From: Bacteroidota bacterium
GTDB lineage: Bacteria > Bacteroidota > Bacteroidia > UKL13-3
Direction of reading: 5' to 3'
Assembly (NCBI GenBank): GCA_947464275.1
Contig: CANHVU010000004.1
Span: 98,195 to 162,194, forward strand
DNA length: 64,000 nucleotides
Shown: positions 16,935-27,153 of the stretch, piece after piece
Layout of the letters: every line of letters starts with the position of its first letter
Numbering within the stretch: the stretch's first letter is position 1
Notes under the pieces: model-generated
What the model was told of the DNA's origin: nothing
Seen by the model: the letters and a program-made list of their open reading frames with translations, nothing else
Databases searched by the model: none
Program-made: the position numbers and the translations under genes

Positions 16935-19484
16935 TTATAAATGTTTCAATCTTTCCTCTAATTCAATAATATCAACTATTAAAACTTCACGAGCTTTACT
17001 ACCTTTAAACGGACCAACAATTCCTGCTTTTTCTAATTGATCAATTAATCTTCCTGCACGGTTATAGCCTAAGTTTAGTTTACGTTGTAATAATGATGTT
17101 GACCCTTGTTGACTTGAAACAATTAAGTGAGCTGCTTCATTAAAAAGTTCATCTTTATCTTTGCTATCAAACATTTCACCTCCACCAAAATCTTCACCTT
17201 CTACGCTGTACAAAGGCAATAAGTATGGCTCATTTCCATTTTGACTACCAATAAAATCTGCAATTCTTTCCACTTCAGGTGTATCAACAAAAGCACATTG
17301 AATACGCACCAAATCGTTTCCATTGCTAAATAACATATCACCTTTTCCTATTAATTGATCTGCACCATTTGCATCTAAAATAGTTCTTGAGTCAATTTTT
17401 TGAGAAACCCTAAATGCTAACCTTGCAGGGAAATTGGCCTTAATAGTACCAGTAATAATATTTACCGAAGGGCGTTGAGTAGCTAAAATTAAATGAATAC
17501 CAATAGCACGCGCTAACTGTGCCAAACGAGCAATTGGTAACTCTACTTCCTTACCTGCTGTCATCATCAAATCAGCTAACTCATCAATAACCACAACTAT
17601 ATAAGGTAAAAAACGATGTGCCAACTTATCGGTTGGAACCAAACGCCTGCTTAAAAACTTGGCATTGTATTCTTTTAAGTTTCTAACTTGCGCATCTTTT
17701 AATAAATCGTAACGCTCATCCATTTCTTTACATAATGAATTTAATGTATTTACTACCAATTTAGTATCAGTAATAATTGCATCAGCATCACCAGGAATTT
17801 TAGCTAAGAAATGGCGTTCGATGGTTTTATATATATTTAACTCTACCTTTTTAGGATCTACCAATACAAACTTAATTTGAGATGGATGTTTTTTATACAA
17901 TAACGAAACCAAAATAGCATTTAAACCAACCGACTTACCCTGACCTGTAGCACCTGCCATTAATAAATGTGGCATTTTAGCTAAATCAGCTACAAACACT
18001 TCGTTCGAAATGGTTTTTCCAAAAGCTATTGGTAAATCCATATCAGAGTTAATAAACTTAGCCGATGAAATTAAACTACGCATAGGCACCATAGCAGGAT
18101 TAGAATTTGGCACTTCAATACCAATAGTTCCTTTACCTGGAATTGGTGCAATAATCCTAATTCCTAAAGCCGCTAAACTTAAGGCAATATCATCTTCTAA
18201 GTTTTTAATTTTGGCAATTCTAACACCATCTTGCGGTATAATTTCATATAAAGTAACAGTTGGACCAACGGTTGCCGATATTTTTTTAATTCCAATGCTA
18301 TAATTTTTAAGTGTTTCCTCAATCATTCGAGTTTTTTCACTCAACTCGTTGGTATCCATTTTCGATTTATTTTCACCATAATCGGTTAATAAATCAATGG
18401 TTGGAAACTTGTATCCACTAAATTCTAAAGTTGGATCATAAGCTTCATCTATACCAAAATGTTTTTTATGAGCGGGCAAAACTTCCTCTTCTTCTTCCGG
18501 TAAATCTTTTACTTCTAAAATTAAACCACTATCAGTTTTTAAAGGTTGTTCTACAGGTTCTGCCTGCTTTGCAATAATTGGAGGGTCAATAAATGCAGGA
18601 ATTTCAGGAGCTTGTTCATCTGTAGGAAATTCTTCAATTACAGTATTTTTCAAATCTTCCATTGGACGTTCAACCAATATAAAATCTTCCTCTTTTAAAG
18701 GAGGTAAATCCAAATTATCGGCAATGGTTATGGCTCCTTCAACTATATTGGTTTTAACTTTTTCTTCCTCCTTTTCAGATTGATTTGCGGCTAAACCGTT
18801 TTCAAAAATATGTTCTGATTTTAACTTCACACCGGGGTGATAAAACTCTATATTAAATATTGCAACTGCGAAAACTAAAATATAGGCTAATAAAAATAAA
18901 GTGGTCCCAATATTTCCTAACAAATTTTGCAAATAGATTATTCCAAAATGTCCAAATACGCCTCCTAAAATTTGGTATGATTGATTAAATACAAAACCCA
19001 ATAACAACGAAAGCCAAATAACAGCAAAAAAGGAATACCTTAAAGTTTTAAAAATAGGTATAGGCTGAAGTTTGGTTAGTAAATAAATGCCAATAGATGT
19101 AAAAATTAAACAAAAAGCAAAAGAGGCTATTCCAAATCCTTTGTAAAAAAATACAAACCCAAGCCAAGCGCCCAACATGCCCAATGCATTTTGTGCTGCT
19201 TGTTCATCAGCTAATTGAAAAAAACCAAATGTCATGGTTTTAACCAAGCTTTGGTCGGCTTGCCAAGTAAGCAAAAATGATAAACCAGCAATCAATAAAA
19301 ACAATGAAAACAAAATCATGGTAATACCCAACGATTTTAAAAAACGTTCATCATTTAAAAACGAAAACAACTTTAAAGTACCTTTATTAGGGCTCTTAGT
19401 TGGTTTTTCCTTTTGTTCATCAGGCTCAGTAAAGTCATTTACATCGCCAAATAATATTTTATTTTCCTTAATTTTTTTTGCCAT
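16935..19484 (-). CDS. ftsK: DNA translocase FtsK/SpoIIIE
   Basis: 849-residue septal DNA pump that clears chromosome termini from the division site. The N-terminal part holds four or five membrane helices (residues about 45-215). A variable acidic/proline-rich linker runs from about 225 to 350. The motor follows, with Walker A GATGQGKS near residue 507, Walker B-type VVVIDELADL, and RLAFRVSQKIDSRTILD. The C-terminal gamma winged helix (about 785-849, with GYNRAGRLIDQLEKAGIVG) would read the polar orienting sequences. The linker is short compared with E. coli FtsK (1329 aa). ATG start at 19484. It heads the ftsK-truB pair. Confidence 0.96.
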   Translation of the reverse strand: MAKKIKENKILFGDVNDFTEPDEQKEKPTKSPNKGTLKLFSFLNDERFLKSLGITMILFSLFLLIAGLSFLLTWQADQSLVKTMTFGFFQLADEQAAQNALGMLGAWLGFVFFYKGFGIASFAFCLIFTSIGIYLLTKLQPIPIFKTLRYSFFAVIWLSLLLGFVFNQSYQILGGVFGHFGIIYLQNLLGNIGTTLFLLAYILVFAVAIFNIEFYHPGVKLKSEHIFENGLAANQSEKEEEKVKTNIVEGAITIADNLDLPPLKEEDFILVERPMEDLKNTVIEEFPTDEQAPEIPAFIDPPIIAKQAEPVEQPLKTDSGLILEVKDLPEEEEEVLPAHKKHFGIDEAYDPTLEFSGYKFPTIDLLTDYGENKSKMDTNELSEKTRMIEETLKNYSIGIKKISATVGPTVTLYEIIPQDGVRIAKIKNLEDDIALSLAALGIRIIAPIPGKGTIGIEVPNSNPAMVPMRSLISSAKFINSDMDLPIAFGKTISNEVFVADLAKMPHLLMAGATGQGKSVGLNAILVSLLYKKHPSQIKFVLVDPKKVELNIYKTIERHFLAKIPGDADAIITDTKLVVNTLNSLCKEMDERYDLLKDAQVRNLKEYNAKFLSRRLVPTDKLAHRFLPYIVVVIDELADLMMTAGKEVELPIARLAQLARAIGIHLILATQRPSVNIITGTIKANFPARLAFRVSQKIDSRTILDANGADQLIGKGDMLFSNGNDLVRIQCAFVDTPEVERIADFIGSQNGNEPYLLPLYSVEGEDFGGGEMFDSKDKDELFNEAAHLIVSSQQGSTSLLQRKLNLGYNRAGRLIDQLEKAGIVGPFKGSKAREVLIVDIIELEERLKHL

Positions 19485-19715
19485 TTTAACTAAACGAAAA
19501 TAAGATTATACGTGGTAACTTTTAGATGTTTTTTCTAAACAAAATCTATTTGTTGTATAATAATTGTATCAATTTTTTGATACAGTTGGCTAAATATTGG
19601 TTTGTGGTTTTATTATTATAAAATAGCTATTATATAGTTGATAGTTTTACACATGGAGGTTTTAATTTATTTTTACTAAAAGGTTGGTGAAAACAACAAT
19701 AATAGTCAAGATTGA

Positions 19716-19738
19716 GTCATTCCGAAGGAATCTTCCTT
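19716..19738 (+). repeat. Repeat module b, isolated copy, left arm
   Basis: GTCATTCCGAAGGAATCTTC, matching the module b core of the composite repeats near 4.5 and 9.1 kb. It forms an inverted pair with 19800-19822, with 61 bases between the arms. Confidence 0.75.
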
Positions 19739-19799
19739 CCTAACTTTTACCATTGAATTCAATAATAAATTTTGAATAAATCAATGTTTGTTTAAGTTC

Positions 19800-19822
19800 A
19801 AGGAGGATTCCTACGGAATGAC
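19800..19822 (-). repeat. Repeat module b, isolated copy, right arm
   Basis: On the plus strand it reads AAGGAGGATTCCTACGGAAT then GAC, the reverse complement of module b with small changes. Together with 19716-19738 it could form a long-looped hairpin. Confidence 0.75.
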
Positions 19823-19906
19823 AATTTATTTTTGTTTTTAAAATTGCCTATTATTTGTGTTTTTACCAACGAGTTTGAACTTACTCTAATTCGGTTCGTG
19901 TGGACT

Positions 19907-20179
19907 CTATCGAGATAAAAAGTAAAGTGTTTCAGTTGCCAATTCTATTAATGAGGTGAAATACAGTTTCTCTTTTTTGTCTAATTGAGTAACTATTTTT
20001 TTTAAGTCCGCAGAACAATGCTCAAGCATTATAATTCTTTCAACTGTTAATAATCCTTTGTTAGTAATAAACTGCGAAACTAATCCCATTGTGTCTGAAT
20101 CGAGTAAAACTAGGTCAATACCGAGAACTTCTTTTCCTTCTTCAGAAGGAAAAGGTTCTTCGTAAATTCTGTCAAACAT
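19907..20179 (-). CDS. Small hypothetical protein
   Basis: 90 residues from the ATG at 20179 (MFDRIYEEPFP). A TTG six codons upstream would also be possible. It has no signal peptide or membrane helix. It is acidic in the first third, then has leucine-rich helical sequence (KGLLTVERIIMLEHC, LYFTSLIELATETLYFL). I do not recognise it. It lies alone between ftsK and gyrA and is flanked by module b repeats at 19800-19822 and 20327-20348, which suggests an accessory insertion into a core region. Codon use looks like that of its neighbours, so it is probably a real gene. Confidence 0.5.
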   Translation of the reverse strand: MFDRIYEEPFPSEEGKEVLGIDLVLLDSDTMGLVSQFITNKGLLTVERIIMLEHCSADLKKIVTQLDKKEKLYFTSLIELATETLYFLSR

Positions 20180-20326
20180 ATTTTTTATATGTTCCAATTT
20201 TGGTTGTCTATATTTAATTTGTTTATTAAAAATGCAATTAACTATCTTAACAAAAGTATTCTTTTATGTTACAAATACAATTTACTTTATATAGTGAATA
20301 TTTCTATCAAAAACGGTTTCAATGGA

Positions 20327-20348
20327 AAGGAGATGCCTTCTGCATGAC
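20327..20348 (-). repeat. Repeat module b, degenerate copy
   Basis: Plus-strand reading AAGGAGATGCCTTCTGCATG then AC, matching the reverse complement of module b at most positions with three or four changes. It lies between the small orphan gene and the gyrA terminator. Confidence 0.5.
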
Positions 20349-20396
20349 GAATTTTGGAGACTACAAATCAAATATCCTAAACCAAATTTTTCCTAT

Positions 20397-20431
20397 AAAA
20401 AAACCTCCAAGGTTTTAGACTTGGAGGTTTT
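20397..20431 (-). terminator. Rho-independent terminator of gyrA
   Basis: Perfect 12-bp stem AAAACCTCCAAG / CTTGGAGGTTTT around an 8-base loop, followed on the minus strand by a run of seven T. It begins 20 bases after the gyrA stop. Confidence 0.92.
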
Positions 20432-20450
20432 AATTTATTGCACTTCCTAA

Positions 20451-23093
20451 TTATTCAGTAGGTGGTATTTCTTCTTCTTTAGAGCTTTCTTCTGCATTTG
20501 GATTTATTTCCATATCATCCATTGCTCTATCGATAATAGTATTCATTAACTCTGAACCTTCGCTTGGTGGAATAACAGCTATAGGATTTCCGTTTTCATC
20601 TAACTCAACAGTTATAATTGGATTTCCATTTTCATCTAATTCCTCTTCATCGCCAGGTATGTAATTAATTTTAGCTACCGATGCTATTTCATCTTTATCG
20701 CCTATATTAATTAAGCGTACTCCTTGAGTTACACGTCCTAATACACGTAAATCCTTCATGCTTAAACGTATGGTAATACCACTTTTGTTAATAATCATCA
20801 CATCCATGGTATCATCTACATCTTTAATAGCTACCAGTTTACCTGTTTTATCGGTAACATTCATAGCCATTACACCTTTTCCACCACGGTTAGTAATACG
20901 GTAATCTTCTACTTCACTGCGTTTACCCATTCCATTTTCAGAAACAACTAACACATTGGTTATTTTAGGATCTTCAATAGAAACCATTCCAACAACTTCA
21001 TCACCATCAGCCAAACGAATTGCCCTAACTCCTGTAGCACTTCTTCCCATTGGGCGAACTGTACTTTCATTAAAACGGATGGCTTTTCCTTCTCTACTTG
21101 CAATAATAATTTCACAAGTACCATTGGTTAATCTAGCTTCTACTAAATGATCACCTTCGCGCACGTTCATTGAGTTAATACCATTTGCTCTAGGGCGACT
21201 ATAAGCTTCTAAAGTTGTTTTCTTAATAGTTCCTTGTTGAGTTACCATAATTACATTCATTTGATTGATGTAATCAGGATCGCTTAAACTCTTAACATTT
21301 AAGAATGCTTTTACTTTATCGTCAACTGGGATATTAATTAAATTTTGAATAGCACGTCCTTTGGTAGCTTTTTCGCCTTCGGGAATTTCGTAAACACGTA
21401 ACCAGAAACAACGACCTTGCTCAGTAAATAACAATAAATAATTATGGTTAGTAGCCATAAATATGTGCTCTACAAAATCTTCTTGTCGTTTGGCTACTCC
21501 CCTACTTCCACGTCCACCGCGGGCTTGGGTGCGGTATTCGCTTAACGAAGTACGTTTAACATAACCCAAATGCGAAATAGTAATTACCACTTCTTCATCC
21601 GGAATTAAATCTTCCATACTCATTTCATTACCAACCATTTCAATTACACTACGTCTGTCATCGCCATATTTATCGCGCATTTCAGCTAGTTCATCTTTAA
21701 TAATTTGGTAACGTAAAGTTTCGTTATTCAAAATTTCATTTAAATGAGCAATGGTTTTCATTAACTCATCGTACTCAGCTTTTATTTTATCGCGTTCAAG
21801 TCCTGTTAAACGTTGCAAACGCATATCTAAAATAGCTTTTGCTTGAATTTCAGAAAGCTTAAATGTTTCAATTAAACCATTTTTAGCTTCATCAGGAGTT
21901 TGCGAGTCGCGAATTAATTTTATTACTTGGTCTAAATGATCTAAAGCTATTAATAAACCTTCTAAAATATGTGCACGTTTTTCGGCTTCAGCTAATTCGT
22001 ATTGTGTTCTACGAACAACCACATCATGTCTATGGGCCACAAAATGTTCAATTAAACCTTTTAGGTTTAACATTTCTGGGCGACCTTTAACCAAACAAAC
22101 ATTATTTACACTAAATGAAGTTTGTAATTGAGTAAATTTAAATAATTTATTTAAAACTACATTTGGAACTGCATCGCGTTTTAAGTCGTAAACAATGCGC
22201 ATTCCATCTCTATCACTCTCATCGCGCACATCGCTGATGCCTTCAATAACTTTTTCGTTAACTAAATCAGCAGTTTGTTTAATTAAAGTTGATTTATTTA
22301 CTTGATAAGGAATTTCATTAACTACTATTTGGTCTTTACCAGTTTTGCTAGTTTCAAAAACCGCTTTAGCACGCATTACAATTCTACCACGTCCAGTTTC
22401 AAAAGCATCTTTTACACCTTCGTAACCATAAATGATACCGCCTGTAGGAAAATCTGGTGCTTTAATAAATTTCATTAACTCAGGAATGGTAATTTCCCTA
22501 TTGTCAATATAGGCAATAATTCCATTAATTGCTTCAGTTAAATTATGAGGAGCCATGTTAGTAGCCATACCTACTGCAATTCCCGATGCACCATTTACTA
22601 GCAAATGAGGAATTTTAGCAGGCAATACGGTTGGTTCTTGCAAACTATCATCAAAGTTTGGACGGAAATCAACTGTATCTTTTTCAATATCATTTAAAAG
22701 CTCTTCAGCTATTTTCTTTAAGCGTGCTTCGGTATAACGCATAGCAGCAGGTGGATCTCCATCTACTGAACCAAAGTTACCTTGTCCATCCACTAAAGTG
22801 TAACGCATGCTCCAATCTTGTGCCATACGCACCATGGTATCGTAAACCGATGAATCACCATGTGGATGGTATTTACCTAAAACCTCACCCACAATACGCG
22901 CTGATTTTTTGTGCGGACGATTAGAGGCTAAACCTAAATCGGTCATTCCGTACAAAACCCTGCGGTGTACTGGTTTTAATCCATCGCGCACATCAGGTAA
23001 TGCGCGGCTAACAATAACCGACATCGAATAATCGATGTAAGCGGTTTTCATTTCATCTTCAATGTTAATGGGTATAATTCTGTCTTCTGCCAT
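20451..23093 (-). CDS. gyrA: DNA gyrase subunit A
   Basis: 880-residue type II topoisomerase subunit that cuts and rejoins DNA; with GyrB it introduces negative supercoils. The winged-helix and tower domains hold the catalytic Tyr at about residue 120 ([10 protein letters not shown]). The quinolone-determining segment [15 protein letters not shown] keeps the Ser and Asp of sensitive enzymes. The C-terminal beta-pinwheel blades include the GyrA-box-like [11 protein letters not shown] at about residue 525 and repeats such as GKGVMAMNV. The tail is acidic ([11 protein letters not shown]). Length is normal. It has its own terminator and a likely promoter about 80 bases upstream, so it is probably monocistronic. 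Confidence 0.98.
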   Translation of the reverse strand: MAEDRIIPINIEDEMKTAYIDYSMSVIVSRALPDVRDGLKPVHRRVLYGMTDLGLASNRPHKKSARIVGEVLGKYHPHGDSSVYDTMVRMAQDWSMRYTLVDGQGNFGSVDGDPPAAMRYTEARLKKIAEELLNDIEKDTVDFRPNFDDSLQEPTVLPAKIPHLLVNGASGIAVGMATNMAPHNLTEAINGIIAYIDNREITIPELMKFIKAPDFPTGGIIYGYEGVKDAFETGRGRIVMRAKAVFETSKTGKDQIVVNEIPYQVNKSTLIKQTADLVNEKVIEGISDVRDESDRDGMRIVYDLKRDAVPNVVLNKLFKFTQLQTSFSVNNVCLVKGRPEMLNLKGLIEHFVAHRHDVVVRRTQYELAEAEKRAHILEGLLIALDHLDQVIKLIRDSQTPDEAKNGLIETFKLSEIQAKAILDMRLQRLTGLERDKIKAEYDELMKTIAHLNEILNNETLRYQIIKDELAEMRDKYGDDRRSVIEMVGNEMSMEDLIPDEEVVITISHLGYVKRTSLSEYRTQARGGRGSRGVAKRQEDFVEHIFMATNHNYLLLFTEQGRCFWLRVYEIPEGEKATKGRAIQNLINIPVDDKVKAFLNVKSLSDPDYINQMNVIMVTQQGTIKKTTLEAYSRPRANGINSMNVREGDHLVEARLTNGTCEIIIASREGKAIRFNESTVRPMGRSATGVRAIRLADGDEVVGMVSIEDPKITNVLVVSENGMGKRSEVEDYRITNRGGKGVMAMNVTDKTGKLVAIKDVDDTMDVMIINKSGITIRLSMKDLRVLGRVTQGVRLINIGDKDEIASVAKINYIPGDEEELDENGNPIITVELDENGNPIAVIPPSEGSELMNTIIDRAMDDMEINPNAEESSKEEEIPPTE

Positions 23094-23172
23094 TTTATAT
23101 TGTTTAAAACTACCTGTTTTGTAATTATTTAATACTAAATACTATTTAATAATTACAAAAACCGATAACATT

Positions 23173-23180
23173 CAAATATA
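23173..23180 (-). promoter_or_regulatory. Candidate gyrA promoter -7 box
   Basis: The minus strand reads TATATTTG, a perfect match to the Bacteroidota TAnnTTTG -7 element. CTG lies 19 bases upstream as a weak -33. It would give a leader of about 75 bases to the gyrA ATG. Confidence 0.5.
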
Positions 23181-23253
23181 TATTATTTTACATTGTTTAC
23201 AGCTATAAAATACCCACAATTTTTAGCTAAAATGTGGATTGTTTTAACTCATC

Positions 23254-23292
23254 AAAAAAGCCCCTTAAAACATCAGTTTTAAGGGGCTTTTT
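23254..23292 (-). terminator. Rho-independent terminator of the M16 protease gene
   Basis: 17-bp stem AAAAAGCCCCTTAAAAC / GTTTTAAGGGGCTTTTT around a 4-base loop, with U runs readable on both strands. It lies 51 bases after the protease stop. Confidence 0.92.
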
Positions 23293-23343
23293 AAATCTAG
23301 AAATCCGGAAATCAATCAATCTCCAAATCTCTAAATAAATAAA

Positions 23344-26205
23344 CTAGTCGTTTGCTTTTACCTCAGTAACTTTATAACCTAATTTTTTCAATGGTTCAGT
23401 TACTTTATCTCTATCACCTACTACTACTATTACTAACTTATCAGGGTTAATTATTTCGTTAGCCAATTGCTTAACTTCTTCTTTAGTTAAAGCGTTTAGA
23501 ATAGCTTTTTGACGAGCTTGGTAATCTGCTGGTAGGTTTCTATCAGCAATTCCACTTAAGAATCCAGCTTTATCGCCATTAGATTCGTATTTCAAAGCAT
23601 CACTTTGACCAATTGAAGATTTGATAAATGCTAATTCATCATCATCAATTCCTCTTTCGCGTAATAATTTTATTTCTTTAATAATTTCACGAACAGAACT
23701 ATCGGTAGAACTAGCACGAACACCAGCCGAAGTAGCCCAAATACCATTAAAATCATTTCCACTTACACGACTGTAAATACCATAAGTAAAACCTTTGTCT
23801 TCGCGTAAATTTAAATTTAAACGACTATTAAAGTTACCACCTAATACAAAGTTCATTAAGTTTGATTTGTAGAATTTACCTTCCCAATCGTAAGGTAATG
23901 CTGGAGTTCCAACAAATATTTGCGATTGAGGAGCTTTGTATTTATCAACTAAATAAATTTGTGTTTGTTCTACAGCTGGAGGAGCAGGTAATGTAGGTAA
24001 TACTACATTTTTTTTGCCCCAAGTTTTTAAGAAACTTAATTTTGACAATACTTCTTCTTGACTTAAATCGCCAATAACCACTACTGTAGCAAAATCAGGT
24101 GCATAATATTTGTCGTAATAATTTTGAACATCTTTAATACTAAAACTTTTAATTGATTTGGTAGTTCCACCAGCAGGTACTCCTTGAATAGAGTTTTTAC
24201 CATACATTAATCTTGCAAAAACTACATTACCAGCAAATGAAGCACTTTGTAAACTTTGTTCAACATTTTGATAGGTTTGGTTTGAGATACGTTTGTAGTC
24301 ATCTGCATTAAATTTAGGATGCAATAAAGCATCTTCAAAAATTTTCAACATAGCATCTAAATCTTTCTTTTGACAACCTAAGCTTGCAAATGTAGCATCA
24401 AAACCAGCACTAAATCCGAAACCACCACCTAATTTTTTAGTTGCCGCATCTAATTGTTCACCAGTCATACTTTGTGTTGCTTCACCCATCATACTAGCAG
24501 TTAAACTAGCTAATCCAGTTTTACTTGGCTCTAATACCATATTACCACCTTTCATTTTTATGGTAATATCAATATTAGGAGTTTCAGTAGAGCGAGTTCC
24601 TATAACTTTAATACCGTTAGGTAAGGTTGTTTGCCAATAAGTTGGTACAGTTACGTTTTTAGCAGTGGTTGGTTCAGGGTGTATGCTTCTATCAAAATTA
24701 TCTTTTGGTTTATTATAGCTTAATCCTTTATACTCTAAATCGTTACTACCTTTTTCCATTTCAGGATCCTTGTGTACATACTCCTGTTTGTTGGCAGCAT
24801 TTAAATCTTTAGGGAACACGCGTACTTTTACAAAGTTTTGGCTAGTTTTTGAATTCACATTATAAATGTATTTTCTAAACACACGCATTACATCTTCTTT
24901 AGTTACTTTTTTGTAACGAGCCAATTCTTCTGTTAAATTATATGATTTACCATAGTGAATATATTGAAAAAACATTAACAATGAAGAACGACCTTGAACA
25001 CTTTCCATTGCTCCGATTAAAGAGTTTTCAATTTGTGCGTAGGCAGCAGTAATTTCTTCGTCTGTAACACCTTTAGCGTTAAATTCAGAAAAAGTTTCCA
25101 TCAATAATTTTTCTTCATTGTCTTCACTTCCAGGGAAAGTATATAAATCAACAACAAATTCACCAGCTAATTCAGAACCAGAGTTATAAGAAATTGCTTG
25201 AGCTACTTTTTCTGGCTTTTCGAAATTACGGTAGAAAATAGAATTTTTTCCTTGGCTTAATATTCCACCTAAAAAATCCAATGCAGGCTCATCAGGATGA
25301 TATTGAGCTACAGTAGGCCAAGTATATTCGTTTAAAGGAAAAAATACTTTATCAGGATAGTTAACGTATTTATTATCCGCTAATCTAAATGGCTCTACAC
25401 GTTGTTTGCGCACTTCTGGACCTTTTGGAATTGGTCCAAAATATTTTTCTACCAATTTAATTGCTTCTTGTGGATTAACATCTCCACTGATAATTAATGA
25501 AGCATTATTAGGTGCATACCAACGCATAAAGAAATTTTTCACATCATCAATAGTCGCATTATCCAAATCGCGCAAGTAACCAATTACTGGCCAACTGTAT
25601 GGATGCTCCATTGGATACATATTTTGATCACGAATTTCGCTTACTTTACCATAAGGCACATTATCTACATTTTGACCTTTTTCATTTTTTACTGTTGAGC
25701 GTTGTACTTCAAATTTTTTGCTAGTTAATGAGTCTAATAAAAAACCCATTCTATCAGATTCTAACCAAAGTGCTTGCTCTAAGTAGTTTGATGGAACTGT
25801 TTCAAAATAAGTAGTCCTATCGCGTGTAGTATTACCATTCATTTGCCCACCAGCTGCAGACACCATTTTAAAATGTTCTTCATCTTTTACATGTTCTGAA
25901 CCTTGAAATAACATGTGCTCAAATAAATGGGCAAATCCTGACTTTCCTGCTGCCTCACGAGCAGAACCTACGTGGTAAGTAACCTCAACGTGAACCAAAG
26001 GATCAGAATGATCTTCGTGAATAATTAGCGTTAAACCATTAGGAAGCTTATATTTTTCGTAAGCTATTTTTAATTCGCCTGGTTTGGCTTCAACCTTTTC
26101 AACCAAAACTGTTCCTGTTGTGGTTGCAGGCTGAGTTTGGGCAATTAAGTTGGTGTTTAATCCTAAACTAATTGCTAATCCAGCTAGTAAAAAGTGTTTT
26201 TTCAT
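23344..26205 (-). CDS. M16 family zinc metallopeptidase (two-domain, pitrilysin type)
   Basis: Predicted exported peptidase of 953 residues. I use the ATG at 26205, which begins a signal peptide (MKKHFLLAGLAISLGLNTNL, ending IAQ), rather than the longer frame start 16 codons upstream. The N-terminal half carries the inverted zinc motif HLFEH (about residue 91), with the downstream Glu expected near residue 165-170. The C-terminal half is a second M16 domain without the zinc motif, the usual arrangement in one-chain M16 enzymes (a catalytic half plus an R/Y-containing half). It probably acts in the periplasm on peptides. It has its own terminator. The length fits the family. Confidence 0.93.
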   Translation of the reverse strand: MKKHFLLAGLAISLGLNTNLIAQTQPATTTGTVLVEKVEAKPGELKIAYEKYKLPNGLTLIIHEDHSDPLVHVEVTYHVGSAREAAGKSGFAHLFEHMLFQGSEHVKDEEHFKMVSAAGGQMNGNTTRDRTTYFETVPSNYLEQALWLESDRMGFLLDSLTSKKFEVQRSTVKNEKGQNVDNVPYGKVSEIRDQNMYPMEHPYSWPVIGYLRDLDNATIDDVKNFFMRWYAPNNASLIISGDVNPQEAIKLVEKYFGPIPKGPEVRKQRVEPFRLADNKYVNYPDKVFFPLNEYTWPTVAQYHPDEPALDFLGGILSQGKNSIFYRNFEKPEKVAQAISYNSGSELAGEFVVDLYTFPGSEDNEEKLLMETFSEFNAKGVTDEEITAAYAQIENSLIGAMESVQGRSSLLMFFQYIHYGKSYNLTEELARYKKVTKEDVMRVFRKYIYNVNSKTSQNFVKVRVFPKDLNAANKQEYVHKDPEMEKGSNDLEYKGLSYNKPKDNFDRSIHPEPTTAKNVTVPTYWQTTLPNGIKVIGTRSTETPNIDITIKMKGGNMVLEPSKTGLASLTASMMGEATQSMTGEQLDAATKKLGGGFGFSAGFDATFASLGCQKKDLDAMLKIFEDALLHPKFNADDYKRISNQTYQNVEQSLQSASFAGNVVFARLMYGKNSIQGVPAGGTTKSIKSFSIKDVQNYYDKYYAPDFATVVVIGDLSQEEVLSKLSFLKTWGKKNVVLPTLPAPPAVEQTQIYLVDKYKAPQSQIFVGTPALPYDWEGKFYKSNLMNFVLGGNFNSRLNLNLREDKGFTYGIYSRVSGNDFNGIWATSAGVRASSTDSSVREIIKEIKLLRERGIDDDELAFIKSSIGQSDALKYESNGDKAGFLSGIADRNLPADYQARQKAILNALTKEEVKQLANEIINPDKLVIVVVGDRDKVTEPLKKLGYKVTEVKAND

Positions 26206-26358
26206 GTTTGTATTAAAATAATTTGTTTGCAATATGAATAATTTACTAAACAATTAAACAACAAAAATTGCTCAATGGCTTAATTACTAATTAAACGGCT
26301 GATTACTACAATCAATTCAAAATACACACCTTGTGGATGAATTACTAAATTTATGTTT

Positions 26359-26387
26359 TTGTTTTTTAAGTATATGGTTTACTTTCG
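26359..26387 (+). promoter_or_regulatory. Candidate promoter of the DUF6580 gene
   Basis: TTG (26359-26361), 18 bases, then TACTTTCG (26380-26387), one base off the TAnnTTTG consensus. The leader to the ATG would be about 30 bases. Confidence 0.4.
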
Positions 26388-26420
26388 CACACTTTAAAAC
26401 TAATAATTGCACTTTAAAAA

Positions 26421-26945
26421 ATGAATAAAAAATTTATAACCATTGTAGCTTTAGTAGCTTTAGCAGCAGCTAGTCGTTTTTTACCTTTTGCTCCTAATTT
26501 TTCGCCAATGGGCGCAGTAGCTTTGTTTGCAGGTGCATTTATAGCAAATAGATATTTGGCAGTGGCATTGCCATTGATTGCCTTATTTATCAGCGATTTT
26601 TTTATTGGTTTTTATGGCGCAGGAATGATTCCTGTATATATTGCAACAGCTTTATTTAGTGTGATTGGAATGCTAGTTACCAATAAGAATAATCCTGTTT
26701 CAATTATTGGTTCATCATTATTAGGTTCAATATTATTTTTCTTAATTACCAATTTTGTATTTGTTTATACTGCTGATAATACACTATACCCTCATACATT
26801 TGCTGGAGTATTAGAAAGTTATTTTGGAGCAATTCCTTTTTTCAAAAACTCGGTTAAAGGTGATTTATTGTATACAACAGTATTATTTGGTTCGTTTTAC
26901 TTATTAAGTATTAACGTTCCTTTCTTAAAAGAAGAAAAAGCATAA
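26421..26945 (+). CDS. DUF6580-family putative membrane transport protein
   Basis: 174 residues and about five membrane helices. The early motif SRFLPFAPNFSPMGAVALFAG resembles the substrate-binding subunits of ECF-type vitamin transporters and is characteristic of the DUF6580 group. The substrate is unknown. It stands alone, divergent from the M16 gene and with a strong terminator after it, so it is monocistronic. There is no ATPase neighbour, so if it is ECF-like it would rely on a shared module elsewhere. That last point is inference. Confidence 0.78.
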   Translation: MNKKFITIVALVALAAASRFLPFAPNFSPMGAVALFAGAFIANRYLAVALPLIALFISDFFIGFYGAGMIPVYIATALFSVIGMLVTNKNNPVSIIGSSLLGSILFFLITNFVFVYTADNTLYPHTFAGVLESYFGAIPFFKNSVKGDLLYTTVLFGSFYLLSINVPFLKEEKA

Positions 26946-26974
26946 TAAAATATTACCAAAAGCCTATAATTATC

Positions 26975-27008
26975 AAATCCTGCCCATAATAGGGCAGGAT
27001 TTTTTTTT
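26975..27008 (+). terminator. Rho-independent terminator of the DUF6580 gene
   Basis: 9-bp GC-rich stem ATCCTGCCC / GGGCAGGAT around a 6-base loop, followed by eight T. Confidence 0.95.
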
Positions 27009-27153
27009 GCAGCTACATTAATAAATTATTATCATCACATCTTGTTTATTATACATTTTAACCTTTTTTGTTTCTTTGTTGTTTAAATGATAGTAAAAAA
27101 ACCAACAATTATTATTGTTTATTTGAACTAAACAAAACTTATCAAAGTTTTAT

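Larger units (their letters stand above)
19485..19906. other. Intergenic region upstream of ftsK with inverted module b repeats
   Basis: 422 AT-rich bases with no convincing gene. A pair of inverted module b repeats sits in the middle (separate entries). A TATTTTCG word at about 19497-19504 on the minus strand could be a -7 box for ftsK, but I found no matching -33 element. Confidence 0.4.
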
